This document shows, piece by piece, positions 40,449 through 40,980 of a stretch of DNA of 40,980 bases. Source of the DNA: an uncultured Collinsella sp. (GTDB taxonomy: Bacteria; Actinomycetota; Coriobacteriia; Coriobacteriales; Coriobacteriaceae). The translations under genes and the position numbers were made by a program. The stretch lies in NCBI GenBank assembly GCA_902470095.1, contig CABRFG010000006.1, positions 1 through 40,980 of the forward strand. Direction: 5' to 3'. Position 1 is the stretch's first letter. Each line of letters opens with the position of its first letter. The notes under the pieces were generated by a model, which did not search any database, was not told where the DNA came from, and saw only the letters and a program-made list of their open reading frames with translations.

Positions 40449-40499
40449 TGTATGTACGATGCGCCATGGGCGCGGGGAATAGTTGGGAAGCAGGTTAGC

Positions 40500-40980
40500 G
40501 TGGAAGGCATGGCTCAGCAGACAAGGAATGGTCATTCGGCGAGCGCGGCAGAGGTTGCGGCGCTCGCTGGCGTGAGCCGCCAGACTGTGTCTCGCGTGGT
40601 CAACGGTATGCCCAACGTGACGGAAAAGACGCGCAAGCGTGTGCTGGCCGCCATGGAAGAGCTGGGCTTTCGTCCCAATTTTGCTGGAGCGGCGTTGCGC
40701 GGCGGGTCGTATCGTTCTATTGGCCTGTGCATGTACAACATCACACGTGTCGGTAACCTGGCGACGCTCGAGGGTATCATGCAAGCGGCGCGCGAGCACG
40801 ATTTTGCCGTCACTATGATCGAGATGGGCGGCGACAAGCCCTATACACTTGCCGATGCCTCGCGCCGCATGGTCGAGCGACCCGTCGACGGCATGATTCT
40901 CAACATGAACCGCATGGCTCCCGATTTTGAGGAGTTTGTTCCCCAGCCGGGAGTGCGAACGGTCATCCTGTCCATGTATG
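40500..40980 (+). CDS. LacI-family regulator (cassette 2), 3'-truncated by window edge
   Basis: 160 codons are visible from GTG 40500 (AGG upstream; ATG 40509 possible), with the frame still open at the window end. The helix-turn-helix AAEVAALAGVSRQTVSRVVNG is followed by KTRKRVLAAMEELGFRPNFAG and the start of the effector domain (RSIGLCMYNITRVGNLATLEGI). It is paralogous to the regulator at 35355 (both have RRM...PVDGMI). Divergent from lacG2-lacE2. Confidence 0.92.
   Translation, partial: MEGMAQQTRNGHSASAAEVAALAGVSRQTVSRVVNGMPNVTEKTRKRVLAAMEELGFRPNFAGAALRGGSYRSIGLCMYNITRVGNLATLEGIMQAAREHDFAVTMIEMGGDKPYTLADASRRMVERPVDGMILNMNRMAPDFEEFVPQPGVRTVILSMY

Overview
The window looks like chromosomal DNA of a GC-rich gut actinobacterium of the class Coriobacteriia, most likely Collinsella or a close relative. 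That placement is inference: it rests on GC-rich coding sequence, the mix of mannose-class and lactose-class PTS genes with tagatose-pathway genes, a Lys/Ala/Thr-rich TopA tail, and families of long palindromic repeats between genes. I saw no phage genes, integrase, IS element or rRNA.

Positions 1-15900 are mostly housekeeping genes on the + strand. They are the 3' part of an archaeal-like topoisomerase I (topA), a zinc-ribbon membrane protein on the - strand, tmk-holB-ricT (thymidylate kinase, clamp-loader delta', PSP1/RicT protein), a ComF-type phosphoribosyltransferase, an orphan solute-binding lipoprotein behind a long structured leader, hpf, a DegV protein, a tight four-gene block (hydroxyacid dehydrogenase with a His/Cys-rich tail, small membrane protein, alpha-helical repeat protein, NAD-type isocitrate dehydrogenase), and a membrane-anchored SurA-like protein. 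A divergent XRE regulator/DUF2975-like membrane protein pair follows at 15940-16827.

Positions 16850-27600 form a sugar island that reads as N-acetylgalactosamine use. A mannose-class PTS (IIA, YajC-like, IIB, IIC, IID) would import and phosphorylate the sugar. NagA/AgaA would deacetylate it, AgaS would convert galactosamine-6-P to tagatose-6-P, and a LacC-type kinase would give tagatose-1,6-bisphosphate. A GntR regulator lies between the PTS and agaS, and a TGGT-N4-ACCA operator occurs in front of both. A flavodoxin, a LacX-like epimerase, a 3' remnant of a second nagA and a YhcH-family protein complete the island. No aldolase is present.

Positions 27600-31500 hold tRNA-Thr(CGT), an orphan IIB paralogue with Tyr in place of the catalytic His, nested palindromic repeats, galM, a DeoR regulator and a RelE/ParE-Phd toxin-antitoxin pair.

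Positions 31500-40980 carry two paralogous lactose-type cassettes. Each has a LacG-like 6-phospho-beta-galactosidase, a LacE-like IICB permease and a divergent LacI regulator, with the lacE/lacG order reversed between them. The first is bracketed by two arrays (3 and 4 units) of a 55-bp palindromic element. A separate 32-bp element, two 11-mers spaced exactly 21 bp, recurs upstream of the GalNAc PTS operon and in both lacI-lac divergent regions. It suggests one shared regulator for all three sugar loci and is the most interesting signal in the window.
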